Part shown: positions 38,786-50,942 of the stretch, piece after piece | Numbering within the stretch: position 1 is the stretch's first letter | Layout: every line of letters begins with the position of its first letter | NCBI RefSeq assembly: GCF_000195575.1 | Contig: NC_015391.1 | Location: forward strand, 408,501 to 472,500 | Reading direction: 5' to 3' | Length of the DNA: 64,000 nt | Source: Carnobacterium sp. 17-4 | GTDB lineage: Bacteria; Bacillota; Bacilli; Lactobacillales; Carnobacteriaceae | Made by a program: the position numbers and the translations under genes | The notes under the pieces: generated by a model | Told to the model about the DNA's origin: nothing | Seen by the model: only the letters and a program-made list of their open reading frames with translations | The model's database searches: none

Positions 38786-40210
38786 ATGTCGAAAACAGCA
38801 TTAAAAATCGTTACAATTGGTGGAGGATCAAGCTACACTCCGGAATTAATTGAGGGGTATATCAAACGCAAGGACCAACTACCAATTAAAGAAATCGTTT
38901 TAGTAGATATTGAAGCTGGAAAAGAGAAACTTGAAATTGTAGGTGCAATGGCTAGGCGTCAAATTGAGGCTGCCGGTTTAGATTGGACTGTTGAACTGAC
39001 ATTAGATCGAAAAACAGCGTTGAAAGATGCCGATTTCGTTACTACGCAATTTCGCGTTGGATTGTTGGATGCGCGAATCAAGGACGAGAGAATTCCTTTA
39101 TCCCATGGTGTATTAGGACAAGAAACAAATGGAGCCGGTGGAATGTTGAAAGCTTTTAGAACCATTCCAATCATTTTAGATATTATTAAAGATATGAAAG
39201 AAGTTTGTCCGGATGCTTGGTTGGTAAACTTCACAAATCCAGCAGGTATGGTAACTGAAGCAGCTATTAAACATGGAGGATGGAAAAAGACAGTTGGTTT
39301 ATGTAATGTTCCGATTGGACACTGTTCAACGGCATCACAAAAATTAGGCATACCAGAAGATGAGCTTTTCTTTAAATTTGCTGGGATCAATCATTTCCAC
39401 TGGCACCGTGTTTGGGATAAAACAGGAAAAGAAAGAACTGCTGAACTGATCGATATGATTTATGGACCTCATAAAGAAGGCGAAAATACAGATTTTAAAA
39501 ATATCCATGACGCTGAATTCCACTATGAACAAATCAAAGACTTGGGTATGCTGCCATGCGGATACCACCGTTACTATTACATTGAAGATGAGATGCTAAA
39601 ACATTCTATTGAAGAGTTTGAAAACGGTGAAACAAGAGCACAAGTTGTAAAAGCTACTGAAACACGATTATTTGAATTGTATAAAGATCCGGCACTAAAT
39701 TATAAACCAGAAGAGTTATCACAACGTGGCGGGACTCATTACAGTGACGCAGCTTGTGAGATCATTGCTTCCATTCAAAATGACAAGCGGACAGATATGG
39801 TCGTTTCAACGGAAAACAATGGTACAATCGATGACTTGCCATATGATAGCATCGTTGAAGTATCGGGATCCGTTACGGCACATGGAGTAGAGCCTTACAA
39901 CTGGGGCACATTTACTCCAGCAGCACGTGGCATCATTCAAAACATGAAAGCCATGGAGGAAACGGTGATTCGAGCAGCTATTGAAGGGAATTATGGAGCA
40001 GCTTTACAAGCCTTTACCATCAATCCTTTAGTACCAGGCGGCACGCTTGCAAAAACCATACTTGATGAAATGTTGTATGCGCATAAAGAACACCTGCCAC
40101 AATTTGCAGAGAAAATCAAAGAAATCGAAGCTGACCAACCTGAAACAACTAGCTATGTTGATCAGTTAATGGAAAGCAACTATAAAGAAATTCCAGCTCA
40201 AATGGTCTAA
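38786..40210 (+). CDS. GH4-family 6-phospho-beta-glucosidase
   Basis: An NAD- and Mn-dependent glycoside hydrolase that cleaves 6-phospho-beta-glucosides such as cellobiose-6-phosphate after PTS uptake. The 474 residues start with a Rossmann motif VTIGGGSSYTPELIEG. The metal-binding Cys173 sits in GLCNVPIGH; CNVP at this place is typical of the phospho-beta rather than the phospho-alpha branch. AGINHFHW provides the metal-binding histidine. It is followed by a cellobiose-class EIIC, which supports the substrate class. Confidence 0.93.
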   Translation: MSKTALKIVTIGGGSSYTPELIEGYIKRKDQLPIKEIVLVDIEAGKEKLEIVGAMARRQIEAAGLDWTVELTLDRKTALKDADFVTTQFRVGLLDARIKDERIPLSHGVLGQETNGAGGMLKAFRTIPIILDIIKDMKEVCPDAWLVNFTNPAGMVTEAAIKHGGWKKTVGLCNVPIGHCSTASQKLGIPEDELFFKFAGINHFHWHRVWDKTGKERTAELIDMIYGPHKEGENTDFKNIHDAEFHYEQIKDLGMLPCGYHRYYYIEDEMLKHSIEEFENGETRAQVVKATETRLFELYKDPALNYKPEELSQRGGTHYSDAACEIIASIQNDKRTDMVVSTENNGTIDDLPYDSIVEVSGSVTAHGVEPYNWGTFTPAARGIIQNMKAMEETVIRAAIEGNYGAALQAFTINPLVPGGTLAKTILDEMLYAHKEHLPQFAEKIKEIEADQPETTSYVDQLMESNYKEIPAQMV

Positions 40211-40243
40211 TAAACTAACGTGAGCAAATACCGATTAAAAGAG

Positions 40244-40280
40244 CTTACCTATGTCTACTATTTTTAGTAACCTAGGTAAG
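40244..40280 (+). other. Intergenic hairpin between the GH4 and EIIC genes
   Basis: CTTACCTA (40244-40251) pairs with TAGGTAAG (40273-40280), and inside it TACTA pairs with TAGTA around TTTT. No T-run follows. It may be an RNA processing or stabilising structure in the two-gene message. Confidence 0.45.
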
Positions 40281-40296
40281 TAATTTAAAAGTTATT

Positions 40297-40311
40297 ATGT
40301 AAGCGCTTTTT
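40297..40311 (+). promoter_or_regulatory. cre-like site before the EIIC gene
   Basis: ATGTAAGCGCTTTTT matches the cre core TGTAAGCG and the AT-rich right half, missing the terminal CA. It is 21 bases before the EIIC start. Confidence 0.55.
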
Positions 40312-40332
40312 AAAATGGAGGGAGAATGAAAA

Positions 40333-41670
40333 ATGGATAAATTTATGGAATTTCTTCAAGATAAGATGGGGCCTATTGCCTATAAACTAGATTCAAATCG
40401 CTATTTATCTGCTATAAAGACAGGTTTTTTTGGCGCTATGCCTATTTTGATTTTAGGTTCAATTTTTCTTTTGTTTGCTAACTTACCTATAACGGGCTAC
40501 CCAGAATTTATGGCTTCTATATTAGGTGAAAATTGGTCCACCTACTTTATGGTACCGTATGATATGACTATGAACATCATGACGATTTTTGTTATCTTTG
40601 GTATCTCAAAATCATTAGCTGAATACTATGATCTAGATGATCTAGCAGCAATCGTAATTTCAGTTGTGGCTTTCTTAGTTTTAACACCCACTATTTCTAC
40701 AGAAGAGGGTATAGTTGGAATTCCTGTGAACAATTTAGGAGCAAGTGGATTATTTGTTGGGATGATTACAGCAATTGTTGCCGTTGAAATCACTCGTTGG
40801 GTGGTTGCAAGAGGTTGGACCATCAAAATGCCTGAATCTGTTCCACCAAACGTAGCTAAATCATTTACAGCTTTAATACCGGCATTATTTGTTATTTTAT
40901 TCTTTAATTTTACGCGTATCGGGTTTAGCTTTACCTCATATGAAACAGCTCAAACGTTTATTTTCCAATTTTTACAAACACCACTGACTGCTTTAGGCAG
41001 TTCATTGCCAGCGACATTAGTTATTGTAATTTTTGAAATCTTATTATGGTCATTTGGAATCCATGGTTCTAATATCGTTGGTGCAGTGATGCAACCCATT
41101 TGGTTATCGTTAACAGCAGAAAATGCTGCTGCTTTCAGTCTGGGAGAAACACTTCCCAATATTGTAAACTATCAATTTTATCAAAACTTCATAAAAGTAG
41201 GAGGCGCTGGTGGAACGATCGGATTAGCCTTACTTTGTTTAGTGATGGCTAAATCAGCACAGTTTAAGACATTGGGCAAATTAGCGTTTGGCCCAGCCTT
41301 ATTTAATATCAATGAACCACTGATTTTTGGATTACCGATCGTGTTGAATCCAATCATGCTGATTCCATTTTTGATTACTCCGATTCTAATGGCTGTGTCA
41401 ACTTACTTTGTTATGTCGATTGGACTCGTTCCAATAACGAATGGTGCCAATATACCATGGACAACACCACCAGTCATTGCAGGTTTCTTGGTTAGTGGTT
41501 GGCGAGGCGCCGTTTTCCAAATCATTCAAATTGCTGCCAGTACAGTTATCTACTATCCGTTCTTTAAACTGGTAGATAACAAAGCCTATATGATTGAAAC
41601 TGAAGGTCAAGATGCTGTAAATAGTGAAATGGAAGAAGCCATTTCTATTACTGAAACGAAAACAGTTTAA
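40333..41670 (+). CDS. PTS cellobiose/lactose-class EIIC permease
   Basis: The membrane channel of a lactose/cellobiose-family phosphotransferase system. The 445-residue protein has about ten hydrophobic segments and the family motif FNINEPLIFGLPIVLNP near residue 320. It starts MDKFMEFLQDKMGPIAYKLDSNRYL, typical of CelB. No EIIA or EIIB genes are next to it, so it must use subunits encoded elsewhere. It lies 122 bases after the GH4 gene, with a cre-like site between. Confidence 0.93.
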   Translation: MDKFMEFLQDKMGPIAYKLDSNRYLSAIKTGFFGAMPILILGSIFLLFANLPITGYPEFMASILGENWSTYFMVPYDMTMNIMTIFVIFGISKSLAEYYDLDDLAAIVISVVAFLVLTPTISTEEGIVGIPVNNLGASGLFVGMITAIVAVEITRWVVARGWTIKMPESVPPNVAKSFTALIPALFVILFFNFTRIGFSFTSYETAQTFIFQFLQTPLTALGSSLPATLVIVIFEILLWSFGIHGSNIVGAVMQPIWLSLTAENAAAFSLGETLPNIVNYQFYQNFIKVGGAGGTIGLALLCLVMAKSAQFKTLGKLAFGPALFNINEPLIFGLPIVLNPIMLIPFLITPILMAVSTYFVMSIGLVPITNGANIPWTTPPVIAGFLVSGWRGAVFQIIQIAASTVIYYPFFKLVDNKAYMIETEGQDAVNSEMEEAISITETKTV

Positions 41671-41681
41671 ATCAATCAGTG

Positions 41682-41714
41682 AAAAAAACGAGTGGATCTC
41701 TCACTCGTTTTTTT
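41682..41714 (+). terminator. Terminator of the GH4-EIIC operon
   Basis: AAAAAACGAGTG pairs with CACTCGTTTTTT around GATCTCT, with a continuing T-run. Confidence 0.93.
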
Positions 41715-41785
41715 TATGTCTTTAAAACAGCGTTTTAGATAGTACTCTTTTCAAGATAATGATACACTCAAAGAAAGGATAATGG

Positions 41786-42283
41786 TTGGGAGTGATTAGT
41801 GTGTATAAAGAAATGCCAGCGAAAAAATTAGATAAACGTGCCATTCGCTATGAACGAACAAAAGATATTATTGAAAGTTTTTTTACCTTAGCTGTTTTTG
41901 TCCTTTTAATGTTTTTGACTATCCGATTTAATTGGCCAATCTGGTTGATGGCTATCTGGATTATTTTGCCGATCATTGATTTTTTATTGAGTCTATTCTT
42001 ATTGCCTTATTTAAAGTTAAAGGCTGTACGTTATGAGATGCATGCGCTTCATCTTGAAATTATGGTGGGGCTTTTTTTTAAAAAGAGAACTTTGATTCCA
42101 ATTGAGCGGATCCAACACGTGGTCGTCAAAGAAGGACCATTGACTAGGAGATATGGAATCCAAATAATCGAAGTCTTTACTGCAGGAACCGGACATGAGA
42201 TCCCACTGTTGTTGAAAAAGGATGCAGAAGAGCTAAGAATTCAATTGCTAGACCAGATAAAGGCGGTGAAATCAGATGTATAA
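41786..42283 (+). CDS. Bacterial PH-domain membrane protein, YdbS-like (first copy)
   Basis: A 165-residue protein with two hydrophobic segments (about 30-70) followed by a bacterial PH (bPH2) domain with PIERIQHVVVKEGPLTRRYGI. TTG at 41786 follows AAAGGA by 6 bases; a GTG at 41801 behind GGAG is equally possible and gives 160 residues. It overlaps the next gene by 8 bases. In B. subtilis the ydbS-ydbT pair belongs to the SigW antimicrobial-stress regulon; whether that role holds here is not known. Confidence 0.85.
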   Translation: MGVISVYKEMPAKKLDKRAIRYERTKDIIESFFTLAVFVLLMFLTIRFNWPIWLMAIWIILPIIDFLLSLFLLPYLKLKAVRYEMHALHLEIMVGLFFKKRTLIPIERIQHVVVKEGPLTRRYGIQIIEVFTAGTGHEIPLLLKKDAEELRIQLLDQIKAVKSDV

Positions 42284-43796
42284 TGAAAAAAAATTACACC
42301 CATTAACACTGGTTACTGAGGCTTATAAACGCTTGATTTCTTTTATCTTGCCTATTCTTTTCTTTGCTTTTGCCGGTCCAGATATGGAAGGATTTGGATT
42401 TATTTTGCCACTCCTTTTCTTTACGATTTTTGGGTTGTCGTACCTAGTGGACGTTTTAAGGTACATACGGACAACTTTTTGGATCGCAGGAAATCGATTT
42501 GTAGTAAAAAGCGGATTATTTATTCAAAAAGAAAAAGACGTTCAAATTAGTCGGATTCAAAGCATTGATTACAGTGAAAATTTGATTCACCGTATTTTTA
42601 ATGTCACAAAGTTGGAGATCAAGACTCCTGGAAAAGGGATATCGTTAGATGCATTGTCTAAAGAAGATGCACTGAAATTGGCGAACCAACTGCATTACCT
42701 TAAAGAAACATCACTTGATGTTGACAGGGATAGAAATGAAGAACATGAAGAAAAACAGATTGACCGACACAGTGGTTTTTCATTGCAAGAAGCAGGAGTC
42801 ACGAAAAAATTGTATTCCATGAGTTTAGTAGATATCCTCAAGATGAATTTTATGGGAGGGACTGTTTTTAAAGGTCTGATCATAATGGTAGGAGCAATAA
42901 ATGTTTTTGGGGATTTTATTCCTGATTCAATTTTTAATCAAGCGGGAACAATTTTTAGCCAAACGGCGATTACCTCTTTCCTTTTTATTGGGGTCCTACT
43001 GTTTATCTTATTGTATGTTGTAGCTACAGTCCTTTCGATTATTAAGAATTTTGAATACAAAGTTGAATTAACAAAAAATCACGTGACTATTGAAAAAGGA
43101 TTACTCGAAGTTAAAAGCCAGACGATTGCTTTAGCTAATGTTCAAAGCGTGTGGGAAAAACAAAATTGGTTCCAAAAACTGGCTGGCTATACAACCTTTT
43201 GGGTAGGGATTACCAGTGATGATGAAGTGGATAAGAAAAATGCTGCGAGTGAAGTCACTGAAGAAGGAAAAATTTTATTGTTGCCGTTAATAAAAAAAGA
43301 TCAACTTGCAGCGTTAAGAGCTGAGATTATTCCGCAGTTTAACTTTCAGCCTGCTCAAACAATCATTCCAATTCGATCGTTTAGACGGTTTGTACAATTT
43401 CCATTGCTATTATGGATCATTGCAGCAGCTTTAGTTTCTTACTTTTTATGGTCTTACGCATGGACGATCGGTTTAGCGGGTAGCTTGCTGTCACTTTTTT
43501 ATGGCTACCGCAGTTACAAAAAGACAGGTTATGCTTTATCCACAGAAGAAGCGACCTTTCAGTTGACAACCTTTCTAGGTACCGAGATCATTTACTTGCG
43601 TAAAGATCGTATTTTAAATTTAACGATCAAACAAAATCCTTTTTTGAAAAGAAGTCGATTGGGGAAAGTAGAAGTCTTTAGTGCTTTAGGAGATACTTCC
43701 CAAAGTAAAGAACTGTCTTTTATCGAAGAAGCCGACTGTGAGCGATTATTTGATTGGTTCATGGCAAAAGAGAGGAGTGAAAAGCATGGAGCCTGA
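42276..43796 (+). CDS. Bacterial PH-domain membrane protein, YdbT-like
   Basis: A 506-residue membrane protein with about six hydrophobic segments in three pairs (near 25-60, 195-255, 365-405) and PH-like domains between them: VQISRIQSIDYSENLIHRIF, then QTIALANVQSVWEKQNWFQKLAG, then IIYLRKDRILNLTIKQNPFLKRSRLG. It overlaps both neighbours (8 and 11 bases), so the three genes are translated together and the products probably form one membrane complex. Function unconfirmed. Confidence 0.87.
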   Translation: MYNEKKLHPLTLVTEAYKRLISFILPILFFAFAGPDMEGFGFILPLLFFTIFGLSYLVDVLRYIRTTFWIAGNRFVVKSGLFIQKEKDVQISRIQSIDYSENLIHRIFNVTKLEIKTPGKGISLDALSKEDALKLANQLHYLKETSLDVDRDRNEEHEEKQIDRHSGFSLQEAGVTKKLYSMSLVDILKMNFMGGTVFKGLIIMVGAINVFGDFIPDSIFNQAGTIFSQTAITSFLFIGVLLFILLYVVATVLSIIKNFEYKVELTKNHVTIEKGLLEVKSQTIALANVQSVWEKQNWFQKLAGYTTFWVGITSDDEVDKKNAASEVTEEGKILLLPLIKKDQLAALRAEIIPQFNFQPAQTIIPIRSFRRFVQFPLLLWIIAAALVSYFLWSYAWTIGLAGSLLSLFYGYRSYKKTGYALSTEEATFQLTTFLGTEIIYLRKDRILNLTIKQNPFLKRSRLGKVEVFSALGDTSQSKELSFIEEADCERLFDWFMAKERSEKHGA

Positions 43797-44259
43797 AAAA
43801 GAGCTGGATCCTCTAGTTTTAAAATTATGGAGGATACATGGGTTTATGAATAGCATTCCAATGGTCATTGTTGCACTAGTGTATAACTTTTTTTACCAAA
43901 TCATGCCCCATACTCCATTGCCAGAAGAAGGTATTTATATTACCATTGCTTTGGCTCTGGTTGGAGGATTTATCTCTATTTATGTATTGCCAACGTGGCA
44001 TTATCGGTCTTGGAGAGTAAACTATAGAATGGATGAGATTGATTTCATCTCAGGTATTTTTATTAAAAAACGAATCACGGTTCCAATCATTCGCATCCAA
44101 AATATCGAATCCAATGTAGGACCGTTAGCAAAAAAATTAGGCGTCATGTCTTTAACCATCTCAACAGCTGCTACAAGTCATAAGTTGCCGGAGATGCCTG
44201 AAGAAGAGGCTTTGGAATTAAAAAAAAGGATTCAGCGATTGATTCGCAACAGTTTATAA
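43786..44259 (+). CDS. Bacterial PH-domain membrane protein, YdbS-like (second copy)
   Basis: A 157-residue paralogue of the first gene: two hydrophobic segments (about 20-70) then a bPH2 domain with VPIIRIQNIESNVGPLAKKLGV. The ATG at 43786 follows GAGGAG inside the preceding gene; the longer open frame to 43738 has no ribosome site. Having a second YdbS-like gene after ydbT is unusual; the two YdbS-like proteins may form a heteromer with the YdbT-like one. Confidence 0.83.
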   Translation: MEPEKELDPLVLKLWRIHGFMNSIPMVIVALVYNFFYQIMPHTPLPEEGIYITIALALVGGFISIYVLPTWHYRSWRVNYRMDEIDFISGIFIKKRITVPIIRIQNIESNVGPLAKKLGVMSLTISTAATSHKLPEMPEEEALELKKRIQRLIRNSL

Positions 44260-44262
44260 TAC

Positions 44263-44343
44263 AAAAAAAGCTCGTTCATGATCTGACCCACAATAGTAGA
44301 AGAACTACTGTTGTGAAGGAAAGAATCTGGACGAGCTTTTTTT
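44263..44343. terminator. Long bidirectional terminator between convergent genes
   Basis: AAAAAAGCTCGT (left) pairs with ACGAGCTTTTTT (right), and an inner perfect hairpin CACAATAGTAG with CTACTGTTGTG sits on top. It serves both the PH-domain operon and the minus-strand peptidase gene. Confidence 0.9.
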
Positions 44344-45070
44344 AATTCATTTTTTTGATGGTGCGTTTGACAAAGTCAGTAAATAAACGTTGCATCATCA
44401 AATCGTACGGAATCATTAATTCGGGGTGCCATTGCACGGCTACGATACTTTGGTGGGGAGATTTTGCTTCGAATGCTTCAATCAAGCCATCTTTACTCCA
44501 AGCCACAGCTTTAAAGGGTTCAGCTAACTCTTTGATGGCTTGGTGGTGATACGTATTGACTACATATTGGTCGCCAAAAATCTTTCCAATCTTACTTTCA
44601 GGATCAATGGTGATCGTGTGAGCACCGGTTTCAAAGTGTGTCAATTGAATGTGTTGAACAGTCAAGTCCGGGTAATCTGAAACATCCTGATACAGCGTTC
44701 CGCCATAAGCAACATTCACGAGTTGCAAGCCACGACATACAGCAAAAATGGGTTTTGCTTGATGAATCGCTTCTTTTACAAGTGCAATCTCAAAGGCATC
44801 ACGTGCTGGATTGGTCGCGCCTAACTTTAAGCTGGGTTCTTCGCCAAATAACAACGGTGACACATCTTGTCCACCAGCTAATAGTAGGCCATCAACTTTT
44901 GATAGGTAATCTTTTGCTTCAGTCGGGTCGCTGATTGGGAAAACAACAGGGATAGCACCAGCTTGGCGAACGCCGTTAACAAATCCTTGTGGTGTGTAGG
45001 TGATCGGTAAGCCATTCAGGTCGGCATTGTTCAACAAAATATTTCCGGCTATTCCAATTAATGGTTTCAT
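44342..45070 (-). CDS. Peptidase C26 / class I glutamine amidotransferase-like (PuuD family)
   Basis: A 242-residue hydrolase of the gamma-glutamyl-gamma-aminobutyrate hydrolase family. The nucleophile is Cys112 in FAVCRGLQLVNVAYGG; the catalytic His and Glu are in VQWHPEL near residue 217. LLLAGGQDVSP precedes. Natural substrates in lactic acid bacteria are uncertain; no putrescine genes are near, so the name reflects family only. It is convergent with the PH-domain operon and divergent from suf. Confidence 0.88.
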   Translation of the reverse strand: MKPLIGIAGNILLNNADLNGLPITYTPQGFVNGVRQAGAIPVVFPISDPTEAKDYLSKVDGLLLAGGQDVSPLLFGEEPSLKLGATNPARDAFEIALVKEAIHQAKPIFAVCRGLQLVNVAYGGTLYQDVSDYPDLTVQHIQLTHFETGAHTITIDPESKIGKIFGDQYVVNTYHHQAIKELAEPFKAVAWSKDGLIEAFEAKSPHQSIVAVQWHPELMIPYDLMMQRLFTDFVKRTIKKMN

Positions 45071-45216
45071 AAACGATCCGTCCTTTCATTAATAAAAGCA
45101 GTACAACTAAAACACAGCACATTTAAGTAATAGGTCTGTTTCTGCCAGCTTCTTTTTTCATTATTAGTTTACCTGATTATAGCAGAAAAGTAACTTCAGA
45201 GCATTTGTTAATAAGA

Positions 45217-45245
45217 TTGCGAAAGCAAGAGGGTTAGTCTAAAAT
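45217..45245 (+). promoter_or_regulatory. Promoter of the suf operon
   Basis: TTGCGA (45217-45222), exactly 17 bases, TAAAAT (45240-45245). It lies 79 bases before sufC. No obvious operator is seen. Confidence 0.7.
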
Positions 45246-45323
45246 ATAAAGTATGAAAGACAGTAACTACTGAAGAAGTATCATTTGTGAAAAAATTCTA
45301 AAGCATAGGAGCGAATCCAAGCT

Positions 45324-46097
45324 ATGTCCGTATTAGAAGTGAAAAACTTACATGTATCGATTGAAGACAAAGAAATTTTAAAAGGTGTTAACTTAACAAT
45401 GAAAACAGACGAAATTCATGCCATCATGGGACCAAATGGAACGGGGAAATCAACTTTATCTGCCGCTATCATGGGCCATCCGAGCTATACCGTTACAGAA
45501 GGCGAGATTTTATTAGATGGCCAAGACGTTTTAGAAATGGCCGTTGATGAACGTGCTCGAGCAGGATTGTTTTTAGCCGTGCAATACCCCAGCGAGATCG
45601 CGGGTATCACGAATGCTGAATTTATGCGTGCAGCAATCAATGCTAGAAGACCAGAAGACGACAAAATATCGGTTATGAATTTTATCAAAAAGTTAGACGA
45701 CAAAATGGCGGTTTTGGATATGCCAGAGGAAATGGCTGAGCGTTATTTAAATGAAGGCTTTTCTGGTGGCGAAAAAAAACGCAATGAGATTTTACAATTG
45801 ATGATGATCGAGCCAACATTTGCTATTCTGGATGAAATTGATTCAGGTCTAGACATTGATGCATTAAAAGTCGTGTCAAAAGGAGTCAATGCGATGCGCG
45901 GTGAAAACTTCGGGGCATTGATCATTACCCATTACCAACGCTTGTTAAATTATGTGACACCAGATGTGGTACACGTGATGATGAACGGCATTGTTGTTAA
46001 AACAGGCGGAGCCGAATTAGCTAAACGTTTGGAAGCGGAAGGCTACAAAGGTATCCGTGATGAACTAGGCTTAGATATTGTGTTAGAAGACGATTAA
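45324..46097 (+). CDS. sufC: Fe-S cluster assembly ATPase SufC
   Basis: The ABC-type ATPase of the SufBCD scaffold. The 257 residues include Walker A GPNGTGKST, the signature FSGGEKKRNEILQ and Walker B FAILDEIDSGLD, all characteristic of SufC rather than transport ATPases. It starts the order sufC-D-S-U-B, which is the usual Firmicutes arrangement, and is followed by sufD after 11 bases. Confidence 0.97.
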   Translation: MSVLEVKNLHVSIEDKEILKGVNLTMKTDEIHAIMGPNGTGKSTLSAAIMGHPSYTVTEGEILLDGQDVLEMAVDERARAGLFLAVQYPSEIAGITNAEFMRAAINARRPEDDKISVMNFIKKLDDKMAVLDMPEEMAERYLNEGFSGGEKKRNEILQLMMIEPTFAILDEIDSGLDIDALKVVSKGVNAMRGENFGALIITHYQRLLNYVTPDVVHVMMNGIVVKTGGAELAKRLEAEGYKGIRDELGLDIVLEDD

Positions 46098-46108
46098 GGA
46101 GGATCAAG

Positions 46109-49080
<2,972 letters not shown>

Positions 49081-49081
<1 letters not shown>

Positions 49082-50475
49082 TGGGAGAAGTACCAGAACG
49101 CGAGAATTACCAATTCGGCTTTCATGATGACGTGGAGTCTGTTTATACAACAGGTAAAGGACATTCTGAAGCAACCGTTCGAGAAATTTCAAAACGCAAA
49201 CAAGAGCCAGCCTGGATGTTGGATTACCGTTTGAGAGCCTACAATCATTTCAATAAACGACCGATGCCTGAATGGGGAGCGGATCTATCAGAAATCGACT
49301 TTGATAACATCACTTATTACAAAACCGTCAGCAATCAACCAGAACGCAGTTGGGAAGATGTACCCGATAAAGTCAAAGAAACCTTTGAACGCATTGGGAT
49401 CCCAGAGGCTGAACGCAAATATTTAGCGGGCGCCGGAGCACAGTACGAATCCGAAGTGGTTTACCACAATATGAAAGAAGAATTTGAAAAAATGGGGATC
49501 GTCTTTACCGATACTGATTCAGCGCTAAAAGAATACCCAGAAATCTTCAAAGAACATTTTGGAACTGTCGTACCCGCAACCGACAACAAACTAGCAGCTT
49601 TAAATTCAGCTGTATGGTCTGGTGGAACCTTTATTTATGTTCCAAAAGGCGTACGCTGTGATGTACCTTTGCAAATGTACTTCCGAATTAACGATGAAGC
49701 AATGGGCCAATTTGAACGCACGTTGATCGTCGTGGATGAAGGCGCAAGTGTGCATTATGTCGAAGGCTGTACGGCACCAACATTCTCATCCAGCAGTCTA
49801 CACGCGGCAATCGTTGAGATTATCGTCAAAAAAGACGCTTACTGCCGCTACACGACGATTCAAAACTGGTCCAACAATGTATACAACTTAGTGACGAAAC
49901 GCGCTGTAGCCGAAGAAGGAGCCACAATGGAGTGGATCGATGGCAACCTTGGAGCGAAAACCACGATGAAATACCCAAGCATCCTATTGAATGGTCGCGG
50001 AGCTAGAGGAACAATGTTGTCGATTGCAATGGCAGGAGCCGGACAAAACCAGGATACAGGCGCAAAAATGATTCATAATGCACCAAACACCTCCAGTTCG
50101 ATCGTCTCAAAATCAATCGCTAAAGACGGTGGAGAAGTGAATTACCGCGGACAAGTGACATTTGGCAAAAACTCAGACGGATCCATCTCACATATCGAAT
50201 GCGACACAATTATTATGGATGACTTATCCAAGTCCGATACGATTCCATTCAACGAGATTCATAACGGAAATGTCTCCCTAGAACACGAAGCCAAAGTCTC
50301 AAAAATCTCAGAAGAACAACTCTATTACCTGATGAGTCGCGGCTTGACAGAGCAAGAAGCAACTGAAATGATCATCATGGGCTTCGTCGAACCCTTCTCC
50401 AAAGAACTCCCAATGGAATACGCAGTTGAATTGAATCGTTTGATTGCTTATGAGATGGAAGGGTCTGTGGGGTAG
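49081..50475 (+). CDS. sufB: Fe-S cluster assembly scaffold SufB
   Basis: The main scaffold subunit on which the cluster forms with SufC and SufD. The 464-residue protein has the usual features: [42 protein letters not shown] with the conserved cysteine region, and [20 protein letters not shown] near the end. It is the last gene of the operon. No convincing terminator follows within 100 bases; sequence composition drops sharply to AT-rich right after the stop. Confidence 0.97.
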
Positions 50476-50942
50476 AAATAAAAATTTTGGATAAAAGAAT
50501 TAATAAACATCTTAAATTTAGATAAATACTTACTTCTAAAAATTATTCTTAAACGAAAAAGTATGATGTAATTTGAATTTTATAGTAAATAGTATATTAT
50601 GAGTTTTTAAGTAACTGTCTTGTTTCCATAAGGAATCAAATTCTAAGAAAATATTTGGTTTATCAAATAATTTAAATATTTTTAAGTTGTATAAAAGAAC
50701 AGGAATGTTTTAATTTGATTTGATAAACGAGGATGATAATATATCAATGTTTAAGGCACTTTATATATTCATAGAATAAAAGTACTTTTAACTTTTGAAA
50801 TGAGATAAAATGTATTACTAAGATGATGGTTAAAATAGAGCTGTAAAAGTTTTATAAATAATTTATATACCTATTAAATTTTATTAAGCATTACTATATG
50901 TTATTATTAATTTAAATAGAAAACTTAACGAGGTGACGGTTA
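50476..50942. other. AT-rich intergenic region before the ATPase-nuclease pair
   Basis: This 467-bp stretch is dominated by A and T and has no open frame with a ribosome site and no repeat I could match. It marks the left edge of the AT-richer island. The promoter for the next gene must lie here but I could not pick one with confidence. Confidence 0.5.
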
